A model generated the notes under the pieces. The model saw only the letters and a program-made list of their open reading frames with translations, had not been told where the DNA came from and did not search any database. Shown here one piece after another: positions 47,932 through 60,592 of a DNA stretch of 64,000 nucleotides. The stretch lies in assembly GCA_014898425.1 (NCBI GenBank), contig RCSZ01000006.1:2630719-2694718 (forward strand), read 5' to 3'. How positions within the stretch are numbered: the stretch's first letter is position 1; the number at the start of each line of letters is the position of its first letter. The DNA is from Botryotinia globosa. Its lineage: Eukaryota > Ascomycota > Leotiomycetes > Helotiales > Sclerotiniaceae. The position numbers and the translations under genes are program-made.

Positions 47932-49515
47932 TCATTCCCCCCTCATAATTTCCCTCCCCATCTTCCCACCCTGCAACCACATCTGCAATGCCACAATCAT
48001 TGTAATCACCATCTGCATCTCATCCCCATTACTCATCGTAAACCTTCCGAACTCCACTAGCTCCACAAAACAACCCTCATCCTCATCTACTTCCGATCCA
48101 TTTTCAAGATACTGTGCGTATGCTTTGGGAAAGATGCCCAGGATTAGGGAGAAGATGTTTTGAGAGATGGAGATTAGGGGAAGGCTTGGTGGGGAAGGTG
48201 AGTTAGCTAATTTTAAAGTGGAGTGGGGGTGGAAGAATGGGAGGACGGTAAGGCAAAAGAAGGTAAAGCACTCACATCGTCTGATCCTCCAACCCCTTCG
48301 GATCGAGTTGGGAAAACATGCCGATTAAATGAGCGGCTTCTTGAGCCTGGACTTTGACTGGTTTATCATCGATGGAAAACATTGATTTAGTCTTTACATA
48401 ATTGTTAGTTAGTCCATTAATATCGTCAGAAAAACCCTTCCTTGAAAAAACAGGTGACCAACCTCAAGACTACAGTAAGTAACCCCCGAACCTCTCACCC
48501 ACCTCCCCAAATGCCTCGTTTTCTCCACCAAACTCCCATCATTTTTCGTCGTACAAGAGAGATTTCCAGCTTGAATGGTAAATGTATCGTTTGTAATGGT
48601 CCACTCTAGATATACTTTTTCGTTTTCGTTCCCTGTCTCTTCATTTTCCTTTTCGTTTTCAATGACTGGTCTGAAAAGCTCGACAACACGGGATAATAGT
48701 GAGTACGCGCAAGCATTGGTTGTACTTTCGGATTTATTTCTTTGATCATGACTTGATTGGTCGCTGGGGATTGACTCGACATATGATGGAGAGGAGGATT
48801 TTTCCGTGCGACGCTTTTTTGGAGGAGGCTTTTCGGGCGTGGAGGATGAGGTGTATGTTGGAGAGGTAGAGGGAGGAGGAGACCTTTCTTTTCCGGTGCG
48901 GAATTTTTTGGTTGGAGGGATTTCTGGGGCAGGGGATGATGCTGGAGAGGAAGATTGTTCGGTGGGGCCCTTGGCTGGACGTTTCGCTGAGGTAAAGGTA
49001 GAGGTAGAGGTAGAAGTAGATGGGTTTGGAGGTAGTAAAGGAAGTTCCTGTTCCTGCTCCAGTGGGGGTGAAAATGAGAAATCTGAAATTAATGCTTTTG
49101 GGTTTGCAATTGATGCACTCTCAACATCAAGTGATCGGAGTCCTCTTTGAGGATCAGGTGTGATTGGGCTTTCGAGAACTTGTTGTAAGAGCTTGAAGAA
49201 GTCATCAAATGTACCAGCCGATTCAGAGATTTGATAATGGGTAAAAGCAGTCCATGTTTTCTCTTGCAAAAGTTTGAGGGCGAGTTGTATTTCTTTGGAT
49301 TCGTCTATCCATGTAGTGGCTGTTTCAAAGTACTCTAGGAGTTGGGCCGGAACTCTTGATTGAGGTTTCTTCCGTAAGATGTGAAATGTTTCAATTTCGT
49401 GTATACTCCATGAACTACCTGATTCGAGAGATCGTATACGGTTAGCTATAGAGTTTGCACGCCAATGAGGAAATGACTTTTTAAATTCTCGGGAGGTTGA
49501 AGGAGTTGATAGCAT
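47932..49515 (-). CDS. Hypothetical protein, Ser/Pro/Lys-rich centre
   Basis: Exons 49515-48463, 48391-48276, 48184-47932; 473 residues. I do not recognise the family. Residues 1 to about 130 are ordinary, helix-prone sequence. About 130-270 is low complexity with acidic, Pro and Ser/Thr runs and two basic clusters (PPTKKFR and PPPKKRR) that fit nuclear localisation signals. The C-terminal 190 residues are ordered-looking, ending in hydrophobic and acidic stretches with a final Met/Gly-rich tail. Intron 1 (48462-48392, 71 nt) uses the weak donor GTTGGT but has CTAACTAAC before its AG; intron 2 (48275-48185) is GTGAGT with GCTAAC. The frame stays in phase through both. Possible nuclear protein of a restricted fungal family; divergent from the gene at 51759. 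Confidence 0.75.
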
Positions 49516-49823
49516 AATGAGGTTCAGAACAGACCGGAGGGGATGAGGGAAAAGGTTGAGGTAAGAGATGTTTTATTTTATGTTTAGGACTAGAGAGAAT
49601 CTACCGGTAGCTAAGAAAGGGGAAGGGTGAAGGTTTTCGCTACGACTAAGGTTATGTGTACAAAGCGACGATGTTCGTTTGTCAGCGAGGCAAGTGAAGT
49701 TGAATGAAGAAGAGACCGTGCTGTCTAATTAAGGTGTACACGGAGCATGGAGTTGTATCATGTGACTATGGGACATTTGTTAACCTTATCGATAAGACAT
49801 CAGGCGAACAAACCTGTCAACTA
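49516..49823 (-). promoter_or_regulatory. Promoter region of the 473-residue gene
   Basis: Balanced composition; bounded on the right by a MITE insertion at 49824. No clear TATA box. Confidence 0.4.
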
Positions 49824-50189
49824 CAGTAGAACTTAGTTATATCGGAATGAAATATTTGATCAATCAAATCCGGTATAAATAAGATTCCGGTATAAAAAAT
49901 GATGGTTTAAGTATCTCTATCAAAATTTATATCCGATTTCAGCTCTAAACCCCGATATTTTCGAAAAAAATATTATATGATAATATTCAATCAAGCTTAT
50001 TAATATCAAAAAAATTTATTAAGCTAAATTCAATATTAAAACTTATATTAGATTTTTGAAAAATCAGTTTAGTATTTCGATTTTTTTAAAAATCTGGTAT
50101 TATTATATAAAAAGTAATCAAATTAGAAATTTTTTTCAGTATTTCTAAGATTCCGATATATTTCAATTCGATATAGCTAAGTTTTATTA
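49824..50189. mobile_element. MITE, mariner-type, copy 1 (366 bp)
   Basis: Ends CAGTAGAACTTAGTTATATCGG and, inverted, TAATAAAACTTAGCTATATCG; TA on both sides (49822-49823, 50190-50191). Matches 51013-51376 in the same orientation. No coding capacity. Confidence 0.82.
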
Positions 50190-51012
50190 TAACTTTAGAT
50201 TGATTTACTTTGTATTAATTGATTATTAAATAAAATATAAAATCTAGAATATATAATATTAGATTTATTTAGAGTAAAGCGAAAATACTTTTATGATAGG
50301 GACCTTTAGAGAGTTCGTTATTATAGTAGGAGAATTTGTAATCGATGAAGTAATCCTTTTATTAATTATAATAAAAATTTCAATAATCAATTATATATAT
50401 TAAAAGAATTATTAATATCTTATAAAGTTTATTTTAATTAATAAAGTTTTAATAAAATTTCGAAAATTTCGAAAATTAAATTAAAAATATATTTATTAAA
50501 TTCGATTAATAATTAATCAAATGATTTATATATATATATATATATATTAAAATTATTCAAAATTATTATTTATATAATATATTCTATATTAGTATTTATA
50601 ATAAAACTATTAATTAAAGAATAAAATAAAAATAAAATAAACAAACCCCCTTTAAAATTTCAATTAATAATTATTTACTCTTTAATTTCTATACTCATTT
50701 CTCTCCTTTCTTCTTAATTTTAATCTATCTCTTTAATCTCCCTTCAATTTATATACTTACTTCTTTTTATTTACTTTTCCTATATTTTTAATATCTAAAA
50801 ATCTCTAAAACCTTTTAAATCCCTTATTTTCTTTTTTTCTAATAAAATTTAATAATAAATAGATTATAAAAAATATTAATTTGATTTATTATTAATAAAT
50901 AAAATATATTATTAATAATAAATATATTAATAATATAATAATATATATATATAAAATTTATATAGGAATTTAAATTAAATTCTTTTTATTTTAAATATTT
51001 ATTTTGCTATTA
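50190..51012. other. AT-rich non-coding DNA between two MITEs
   Basis: Includes (TA)n at about 50530-50548 and a pyrimidine-rich stretch at 50650-50840. No gene. Confidence 0.5.
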
Positions 51013-51376
51013 TAGAAGAACTTGATTATATTGGATTAAGATTTTTGATTAATTAAATTCGGTATATTTAAGATTCCAATATAAAAAATAATGATTTAAG
51101 CTTTCTAATCAAAATTTATATCCGATTTTAGTTTCAAACTTTGATATTTTTGAAAAAATTATATAATTAAAACGAATTATATTGATTAATAATAAAAAAA
51201 GCTTATTTAGTTAGATTTATTATCAAAATTTATATCGGATTTATAAAAAAGTATTCAATATATTGATATATTTAAAAAATCTGATATCACTATATAAAAA
51301 GTATTCAAATAAGAAAATTATTTCGATATATTCAAGATTCCGGTATATCCCAGTCCGATATAGCCAAGTTTTTCTA
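51013..51376. mobile_element. MITE, mariner-type, copy 2 (364 bp)
   Basis: Ends TAGAAGAACTTGATTATATTGG and, inverted, TAGAAAAACTTGGCTATATCGG; TA duplicated at 51011-51012 and 51377-51378. Inserted about 380 bp before the start of the next gene. Confidence 0.82.
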
Positions 51377-51758
51377 TATAGGGAGTGAAGCGTCATTAAT
51401 AGTCACCAGATAGATATTCTGCTGGCTCTCCGAGTGTCACTGGCTGGTGGGGAAGAGTGAAGATTGGTCACGTGTATGATGCCGCTTTAATATTTACCAT
51501 TTTGTTCCGTTGTGAACATCGGGACAAGAATCACGACAACATCATGTCATTCAAAACCACATCACCACCACATCAATAACACCACAATACAGAAACACAG
51601 AAATACTTCATGCTGTGTCGGATATCATTTGTTTCATATTCATAACGCGACACTTCCTACAACGCGACCCCTACCTGCCTCCCGACTGTCATCTACTTCA
51701 CCATCCCCACCATCTCTCCCTCTGGACATAAGACTTTCGCCCTCCGCTCTTTATCAAT
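51377..51758 (+). promoter_or_regulatory. Upstream region of the 313-residue gene
   Basis: Balanced composition and C-rich on the plus strand toward the gene (ACCCCTACCTGCCTCCC), as in many fungal 5' UTRs. A frame of 92 codons at 51512-51790 overlaps the start and is judged non-coding because of its His/Ser/Pro-rich, UTR-like content. Confidence 0.45.
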
Positions 51759-52828
51759 ATGTCACATCCCTGGCTATTAACAATACGTAGCCTCCTTCGG
51801 GACTTAAAAAGCTCTCTTCAACATACTCGTACGAAGATCGCAAAACCCGATAAATCTCAACTCGAACAATTGAACATATCAATCAAGCAAACCTACCACA
51901 TATCCGACTTGGATAATTTCTGCGCTATCGAAACCTTCTTCGACACCAAATCCTGTCAATCGGATATACATATCATGGCCCTATTATTTCGCTCCGAGTT
52001 TCTGACAGCCGATTTTGCCTCTGAATATATATCTTCGCTATTACTCGCGTGGATTGAAGATGATATGGAAGAACAAATTGTTGATGGTATACGGACCAAA
52101 TGGTTGGTTCTCTGTCTACTAAAGCTCTGGATTAGGGAAGTGGGAATGACTAAGTGATTGTAACAGGAAGCCGGTATTGAAATTCCCAAACGATACATAT
52201 AGTGGTGGTATTCGAATCGACAGAATCCTAACCCTCCGACAACAACAATCATCACCGTCAAGGGAAACCCCCCTTTACATTTCCTTCATCGTTCGCAAGG
52301 AACATCGATCAGATGCCGTCATAACATCAACAGAGCTCTACACTCTATTCTGTACCATGGCAAGACAGATGAAAAAGCAGTCGTCGTCGCATATGGAAAC
52401 TATTGAAGTCAGTAATCCTTTCTTTCAGTATATCCCAACCGAACCCAAAAAGTTTACTCACCTTTGTCTAGGTACGAATGATAGTAATATACTCCCAATG
52501 GGTACAAATCATTACGGCAAGATCGACGCAAGCTTATATCACATCCATCATCAATGGATATGATAACATTGCAGGTGAAATGCAAATCTCTCAGACACCG
52601 TGGTTTAATTTCTTGAGTATCTCGGGGAGGCATTGTGTTTTGCTCGCTGTATTCGAGGGAATCAGGATACAAAGTTCTGATGTCAATGTTGAGGCTCAAA
52701 TTCCTGATCTAATGGCGAAAGTTCCTCGCGTTGATTTTACAGTTAAAGAACAAAATTCAATGACGAGGAAGCGTAAGATTTCAATCACGAAAGAGTATGG
52801 GAATGGAAATAAGAGGATGAAGAGATAA
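51759..52828 (+). CDS. Hypothetical protein with basic C-terminal tail
   Basis: Exons 51759-52102, 52167-52407, 52472-52828 give 313 residues in a continuous frame. I do not recognise a family. It is mostly ordered-looking, with a helix-rich N-terminal 110 residues, a middle basic stretch, and the tail TRKRKISITKEYG...NKRMKR, which suits nuclear import. Intron 1 (64 nt) has the weak donor GTTGGT, the same as intron 1 of the divergent gene at 49.5 kb; intron 2 (64 nt) has GTCAGT and ends CTAG. These joins are the only ones that keep the frame open and in phase. The model could change at the 3' exon, where GATAACATTGCAG at 52562-52574 could also be an acceptor. No signal peptide or membrane segment. 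Confidence 0.65.
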
Positions 52829-53332
52829 GATGACATTTCTGAAATGGTGGGTGACATTTTAAGTAATCATCAATCTAGTACAGTTAGTATATTGGAAGGC
52901 TATATACATGTCATTAATATCAACAGCCTAGTTCCCATATTGATTGTAGCCATGCTCTTTTTTATAAAGACAAACTAGAGATTGAAATATAGGATCGGGG
53001 TTAGAAAAAAAATATGAGAATTAAATAATATATTCGATATGTCTTGATTTAAAAAATTCAATAATATTATTTTTATTATTATAAAAATACTATAAAGCTA
53101 ACAAAATAAGAAAAAGCTAATAATATAAGGAATTTTCATATTGTTAGAGATTTCACCGTCTTTTTCAATTAAGGGTTTTTTCACATCCTCTACTATACTA
53201 TTAATTACATTAAGATTTTTTTTATGAATTCGTAGAAGCAAGTCAGGTTTTTTTATACTTATATATTATATAATCATATATCTCTATAATCATAGTAAAT
53301 TTGTCAATTGATATATATAAGATTCCCTCTAA
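52829..53332. other. 3' flank and AT-rich DNA
   Basis: Nothing recognised; subtelomeric repeats begin at about 53333. Confidence 0.45.
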
Positions 53333-55745
53333 CTATTATTCCGAGGATTTTATTAGTGATTAGTACTAATAGTAACTATAACCCTAATACCCTACTAACT
53401 AGTATCACTAACTATTATTCCAAGGATTTTATTAGTGGTCAGCACTAGTAGTGATTACAACCCTAAGGGGGGTAGTAACTCAGCCAAAAACGCTCCAATG
53501 GGTCACTACCTCTTCTAACTTCAATTTAGGACTTTTCGAAAATCCGAAAAAAGAAATTAATAGAGATTCAATTGAATTTTTTATATATGAAATTAGAATT
53601 CGAAAAACTTTTATATTAGGGTTTCTATATTGAATTGAAATAACTCTAATTTTAAAGAGGTTGAAGAAAAGCTATAATAATTTTTAAAAACAAAGGGGTA
53701 GTGATCAGCGAAAAAGTATTAAAAGTTACAAATTAATTACTACCTTTCCTAACTTCAATTTAGGGTTTTTCAATAATCTGAAAAAAGTATTTAATAGGAA
53801 TTCAATTCAATTATATTTATTCAAAATTAGAATTCGAAAAGCTTATAAATTGAAGCTTTAAGATCGAATTGAATAACTCTAATTTTGAAGAGTTTGAAGA
53901 AAAAACTATAGTAATTTTTAAAGATAGAGGGGTAATGATTGTGAGGGCGCATAGACCCTCTCTGCACGTGACCGGCTATACTAGCCATTTTAGCTAGTCC
54001 TTTCAAGTATAAGTTGAAAGCCTCGCTTTCAACTTCCTCTTAGATCTTTATCAATAACTAAACCATTAAAACAACTCCTTTTTAGTTCACAGTTTTTATA
54101 AAGTTATTAATCCATCTTCGAATTAAACAGAAGTTGTTTATATACAGAATATATACAAAACAGATTGGAATTATTCCCAAAGAAAATTATAATAACCTAA
54201 CTATTATTCCAAGGTTTTTTTTAGTAGTTAACATCAATGATAACCCCAACCCTAAAAGAGATAATAACCTAAGCAAAAAGTCATTATTTGATTATCATTT
54301 CTTTACATTTTAATTCTAGATTTTTTAAAAATCTGAAAAAAGAAATGAATAAAAATTCAATTGAATTTTCTTTATATAATTTCAGATTTTTGATATCTTT
54401 AATATTGATCGATTTATAAAAATAATTCTAAAACTTAAAATTAAAAAGATTCAAGAAAAACTATAATAATTTTCGAAATCAAAAGATAGTAATCTACAAA
54501 ATAAATAAAATTGATTACTATTTTTTTATACTTCAAATCTAGGTTTTTCGAAAATCTAAAAAAAAAAGAGAATAAAGAATCAATTGAATTTTTTATATAT
54601 GAAATTAGATTTTCGATATATTCAATAATAATAGATCTATAAAACTAATCCTAAAGCCTAGTTTTAATAAAATTGAAAAAAAACTATAATAATTTCGAAA
54701 ATAAAAGAATAATGATCTACAAAATAAATAAAATTGATTATTACCTCAAATTCAATAAAAAATAATAAATTAAATAAAGTTTCTTAATAATCTAAAAGTT
54801 ATTTTAATCAATATTTTGAATACCAAAAACAAATTTAAATTATTTTTCAAAATAATTGTTTTATATTAATAACCCTAAAGCTTGAATTTGAAAAGATATA
54901 AATAATAATAACCTAACAAAAAGAAATATAGAATAATTAAATCACATAATCGAAAATTTAATATTAATAAAAATACTAATTATTATTCCAAAAATTTTAT
55001 TAATGATCAATACTAATAATAACCACAACCCTAAAAAAAGTAATAACTCAATCAAAAACACTCCAATTGATTACCACCTCTTCTAACTTTAATTTAAAGC
55101 TTTTCGAAAATCTAAAAAAAGAATTTAATAGAGATTCAATTGAATTATATTTATTCGAAATCAGAATTTCGAAATCTTTTATATTAAGATTTCTATATTC
55201 AATTAAAATAATTCTAATTATTATTCCAAGGATTTTTTTGATAATCAATATTAGTAATAATCCCAACCTTAAAAGAAATAATAATTTAAGCAAAAAGTCA
55301 TTATTTGATTATTACTTCTCTATACTTCAATTCTAAGCTTTTTAGAAATCTAAAAAAAAAATGAATAAAAATTCAATTGAATTTTCTTTATATGAATTTA
55401 GATTTTTAATATTTTTAATATTGATCGATTTATAAAAATAATTTTAAAACTTAAGGTTAAAAAGGTTCAAGAAAAGTTATAATAATTTTTGAAATCAAAA
55501 AATAATGATTTACAAAATAAATAAAATTAATTATTACCTCTTTATATTTCAAATTTAAATTTTTCAAAAATCTAAAAAAAAAAAGAATAAAGAATCAATT
55601 GAATATTTTATATATAAAATTAGATTTTTGATATATTTAATAATAATAGATTTGTAAAATCAATCCTAAAATTTAATTTTGATAAAATTGAAGAAAAACT
55701 ATAATAATTTTCGAAATCAAGAGGTAATAATTCGCGAAATAAATG
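53333..55745. repeat. Subtelomeric repeat S1, several degraded copies
   Basis: Copies begin near 53333 (and 53403), 54190, 54965 and 55210, each with TATTATTCCAAGGATTTTATTAGTGGTCAG-like openings followed by monomers of about 235 bp. C-to-T/G-to-A decay increases toward 55.5 kb. Best preserved copy at 59225-59700. Confidence 0.8.
53940..54100 (-). mobile_element. Solo LTR, family C (161 bp), inside an S1 repeat
   Basis: Reverse complement of 9690-9850: begins TGTGAGGGCGCATAGACCC and ends TTTATA (mutated from CTCACA). The two flanking 5-mers (ATGAT, AAGTT) do not match, so the site was rearranged or mutated. Confidence 0.8.
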
Positions 55746-56039
55746 AAATTGATTATTATTTTGAATTCAATAAAAAATAATAAATTGAATAAAGTTTCTT
55801 AGTAATCTAGAGATTATTTTAATTAATATTTCGAATACCGAAAACAAATTTAAATTATTTTTCAAATTGATTGTTTTATATTAGTAATTCTAAAGCTTGA
55901 ATTTGAAAGGATATGAATAGTAATAATCTAGTAAAAAAAGGTATAAGATAATTAAATTATATAATCGAAAATTTAATATTAATAGAAATATTATTAATTA
56001 GAATATTAAAAAGAAAGAATATTAATAAGAATATTAAAA

Positions 56040-56510
56040 GATATATATTAAAAGATTTTTAATAAAATATTAGGGTTTTGAGAGAATAATATTGAGAGAT
56101 TTATAAGAGAATGTTAGTATTTTCAGAGAATAATATTAAATTATATTGAAAGACTTTTAGTGAAATATTAATATTTTAAAAGAATGATATTGAAATATAT
56201 CGAAAGAATTTTAATGAAATATTAGTATTTTTAAAGAATAATATTAAAAGATTTACAAAAGAATATTAGTATTTCGAGAAAATAATATTGAAAGATTATA
56301 TATTAAAAGAATATATATTGGAAGATTTTATATTGAAAAATTTTTAATAAAATATTAGTCTTTCGAGAAAATAGTATTAAAATATATTAAAAGATTATAT
56401 ATTGAAAGATTTATTAAAAGATTTATTAAAAAATTATATATTGAAAGATTTATTAAAAGATTATATATTAAAAGATTTATTAAAAAATTATATATTGAAA
56501 AATACTAGTG
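56040..56510. repeat. Degenerate short tandem repeats
   Basis: Units like GAATATTAGTATTTTGAGAGAATAATATTGAAAGATTT recur about seven times, then ATATATTGAAAGATTTATTAAAAG units. Confidence 0.65.
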
Positions 56511-57300
56511 AGTTTTATTCTAATGATATTCTAATATAGATTTATTTATAAACTTAAAATCTTAAATAGATTTTATTATAAGTTTTATTATAAATCTTAA
56601 AATCTATAAACAATTATTAGTGAATGAATGTTGATAAGCTAAATCAATAAACTAAAACTAATGAATTAGATTTAATAAGCTTTAATTCAATAGTTATAGA
56701 TTATATAAATCTAATATATAGATTTTATATACCTATAAATGGATTATTAGAAGTTAATAATATTAATATTAATTTGTATATTAAATAATTTATTAAAAAA
56801 TATTTTTTTAGTTGAAATCTATTATATATAGAATTTCGATTAATAAGAAGTTTATAAATATATAATAAAGATAATTTAAAAAACATTTAATATAAAGTAA
56901 TTCTAATATTAATACTTTTTAGATTTGTTTTTATTAATATAAACTTTGGATATTATATATTTTAGGTTTTTATAACCTATAGATTCTATTATTGAAAATT
57001 AGAATTCTTTTATATATAAATAAGTATATATAGAATTAGTATAATTAATATTTAAGTTTTAATAGTTTATAAACTCTATTATTGAAAATTAAAATCCTTT
57101 TATATATAAATAAATATAGATAAATATATATAAAATTAATATAATTAATATATAAAATTAATAAAAGATTTTGAATATTATTATATAAAAATTCATCTAA
57201 TAACTTTTTGATTAGAATTCTAATATTATAATATAATATAAAAATTCTATAAATTAAAAAAGTTTTATTCAATTTTAATAATATAATATTATAATTTAAT
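56511..57300. other. AT-rich non-coding DNA
   Basis: No gene; the 75-codon minus-strand frame at 57045-57272 is compositional. Confidence 0.45.
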
Positions 57301-58420
57301 ATTTAGAGGTTTTATATATTAATATTTGAAATCTTTTATTTTTAATATTGAAAACTCTAATTTTATTATTTTAGGGGTTTAGTTTTTTGATATTGGGAGT
57401 TTTAATTTTATTATTTCAAAGGTTTAGTTTTTTGATATTGGAAGCTTTTATTTTATTATTTTAAAAGCTTAGCTTTTTAATATTAGGGATTTTTATTTTA
57501 ATATTTTAGAGGTTTAGCTTTTTGATATTGAGAGCTTTAATTTTTAATATTCGAGGGCTTTTATTTTTGATATTAAAAGTTTTTATTTTTAATATTAAAG
57601 GTTTTTATTTTTGATATTAGAGACTTTTATTTTCTTTTTTTGAGATTCTTATTTTTAATATTTAGAATTTTTATTTTATTATTTCAAAGGTTTTTATTTT
57701 TAATATTGAAGATTTTTATTTTATTATTTCAAAAGCTTTTATTTTTAATATTAGAGATTTTTATTTTATTATTTTAAAAACTTTTATTTTTAATATTGGA
57801 AGTTTTTATTTTATTATTTTGGGGGCTTTTATTTTTAATATTAAAAGTTTTTATTTTATTATTTTGGGAATTCTTATTTTTAATATTGGGGACTCTAATT
57901 TTTGATATTCGAAAGCTTTTATTTTTGATATTAAAAGCTTTTATTTTTAATATTAGAGGTTTTTATTTTTGATATTAAAAGCTTTTATTTCATTTTTTTC
58001 GAAATTTTTATTTTTAATATTTAAGGTTTTTATTTCATTATTTCAGAAACTTTTATTTTTAATATTAAAGGTTTTTATTTTATTATTTTGGGGATTTTTA
58101 TTTTTAATATTAAAGGCTTTTCTTTTATTATTTCGAAAGCTTTTATTTTTAATATTGAAAGCTTTTATTTTATTATTTTAAAAACTCTTATTTTTAATAT
58201 TGAAGATTTTTATTTTATTATTTTGAAAACTTTTATTTTATTATTTTAGGGGTTTTTATTTTTGATATTGAAAACTTTTATTTTATTATTTTAAAAACTT
58301 TTATTTTTGATATTAAAAACTTTTATTTTATTATTTCGAAAACTTTTATTTTTGATTTTTGGGATTTTTATATTTAATCTAAAGACTTTTCTATTTAATA
58401 TTAACAATTTTTATTTTTAT
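57300..58420. repeat. T-rich degenerate repeat of about 22-45 bp units
   Basis: More than thirty units of the form TTTTATTTTTAATATTAAAGG alternating with TTTTATTTTATTATTTCAAAAGC. The plus strand is strikingly short of C. Frames through it are artefacts. Confidence 0.8.
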
Positions 58421-59224
58421 TTTTTAAATCTTAATAATTTATAAATTTTATTATTGAAAATTAGAATATTTTTATATATGGGTGAATATATATGAAATTA
58501 ATATAGTTTATATATAAAATATTAAGATTAATTTATTTAAAAGATTAGAATATTATAATATAAGATTTTATTTTATAGCTTTTCGATTAAAATTCTAATA
58601 TTTTAATATAATTTATTCTAATATTATATTTTGATATTAAAATTTTATAGATTAAAAAAGCTTTATTCAATTATAATGATATAATATTATAGAATAATAT
58701 ATAAAAAGTTTTTATTTTTAAATTTTGGAGGTTTTGATTTAATATTTAAAAGCTTTTTATTTGATATTTTAGAACTTTTAATATTGATTTTAAAAATCTT
58801 TATTTCAATATTTGAAAATTTAATAGTTTATAGATTTTAATATTGAAAGTTAGAATTTTTTTATATATAAATGAATATATATAAATTTAGTTTAGTTATT
58901 ATATATAATAGATATTAAGGTTTATTTATATTAGAGATTTTATTTCAAATTTAGAAATTTATATTTTGAGTTGTGAAAGATTTTAATTTAATATTGAAGA
59001 GTTTTTTTATTTGATTTTAGAGGTTTATTATTTAAATTTGAAGATTTTTAATATTCATTTATATTAAGTATTGATAATTCAAAATGAGGGGATTAAAATA
59101 TTAATATTGAAATTATAATATTGAGGAATAATTTATAAAATATAAGTTTTATATAATATTTAAATATAAAGATTTCAATATATTATATATAATAATATTA
59201 TTTTCATTTTAAATATTAAATATT
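58421..59224. other. AT-rich non-coding DNA
   Basis: Weak continuation of the T-rich pattern, no gene. Confidence 0.4.
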
Positions 59225-59700
59225 CTAACTATTATTCCGAGGATTTTATTGGTGGTCAGCACTAGTGGTGACTACAACCCTAAAGGGGGTGGTGACCTAG
59301 CCAAAAACGCTCCAATTGGTCACCACCTCTCCTGGCTTTAATTTAGGGCTTTTCGAAAATCTGAAAAAAGAATTTAATAGAGATTCAATTGAATTATATT
59401 TATTCGAAATTAGAATTTCGAAATCTTTTAAATTGAGGTTTCTGTATTCAATTGAAATAACCCTAATTTTGAAGAGGTTGAAAAAAAGCTATGGTAATTT
59501 TTGAAGACAGGGGGGTGGTGACCAGCGAAAAAGCATTAAAAGTCACCAATTGGTCACCACCTCTCCTGGCTTTAATTTAAGGCTTTTTGGAATTCTGAAA
59601 AAAGAAATTAATAGAGATTCAATTGAATTATATTTATTCAAAATTAGAATTTCGAGTAGGTTTTATAATAGGGTTTTTATATTGAATTGAAATAACCCTA
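59225..59700 (+). repeat. Subtelomeric repeat S1, best preserved copy
   Basis: Keeps GGTGGTCAGCACTAGTGGTGA and two CCAATTGGTCACCACCTCTC blocks 235 bp apart, showing that S1 itself is built of tandem monomers. Confidence 0.85.
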
Positions 59701-60592
59701 ACACCCTACTAACTGGTATCACTAGTTTTACTGGTATTACAAAATATTTAGGGGTTTTAGGGTTAAATATATATATATAAATATATTTTTAAAATCTAGA
59801 AAAAATTTGGGATTTAATAGTGTTTTTACTTTTTTGCTAGCGCTATTCCTTATTGAGTTCTATTTTTAGAATTTTAACTGGTATTACAGAATATTTCGCT
59901 TAATATTGAAGCTAGCTTATTGAAACCAACTTTTTTAAACTTTTCAAAAGAAACTGAATTGATTGATATAATTTTCATCCAAATCGGGCTTAGTTCGTTT
60001 TTGACTTAGAAAAATACGATTTCCTTTATTTTTATGAAATTTTCAATCTAATATAAAAACTTAAATATTAGAAATTTCGAAAAATGTATAATATATTACT
60101 CTAAATAGAATTTAAAACTGAATATTTTAATATAATTTTTATTATAAATATATAAAATTTCATTTTTTATTTTCTAATTTTACTGATATCACTAAAATCC
60201 AACTGGTATTACAAAATATCTTATGTAATAATGGAGCTAGCAATATAAGAATAATATTTTTGAAATCTTTAAAGAATTTCGAACTATATAGCGTTTTTAA
60301 ATTTTTCAAAAGCTTGAATTTCATAATTGAATCTGAAATTATGTAATATTTATGTGATATCAATTCGAATCCGAATCTCGTAAAAATAATATTAGTATTA
60401 TTAATATTATTAGTATTATTAGTATTATTAGTATTATTAGTATTATTAGTATTATTAGTATTATTAATATAATCACTCTGATTATTTATTATTATTATTA
60501 AAAAGAAAAAGAAAATAATAAATATTAATAAATAAAAATAAAAATTAGATTAAAAATACTAATGAAAAGAATATTAATAAGAAAAATATTAA
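59700..60592 (+). repeat. Subtelomeric repeat S2, copy 1
   Basis: Opens with ACCCTACTAACTGGTATCAC, includes TTAGGGGTTTTAGGGTTA, and closes with an (AGTATTATT)n array at about 60395-60468 plus an A-rich tail. Confidence 0.85.

Noticed and set aside
48806..49150. 114-codon plus-strand frame
   Set aside because: Antisense shadow of the low-complexity coding part of the 473-residue gene.
51512..51790. 92-codon frame before the 313-residue gene
   Set aside because: His/Ser/Pro-rich with no domain, overlaps the start of the better supported gene in another frame; reads as 5' UTR.
57969..58181. 70-codon hydrophobic frame
   Set aside because: By-product of T-rich repeat units, giving repeated Phe-Leu-Ile.
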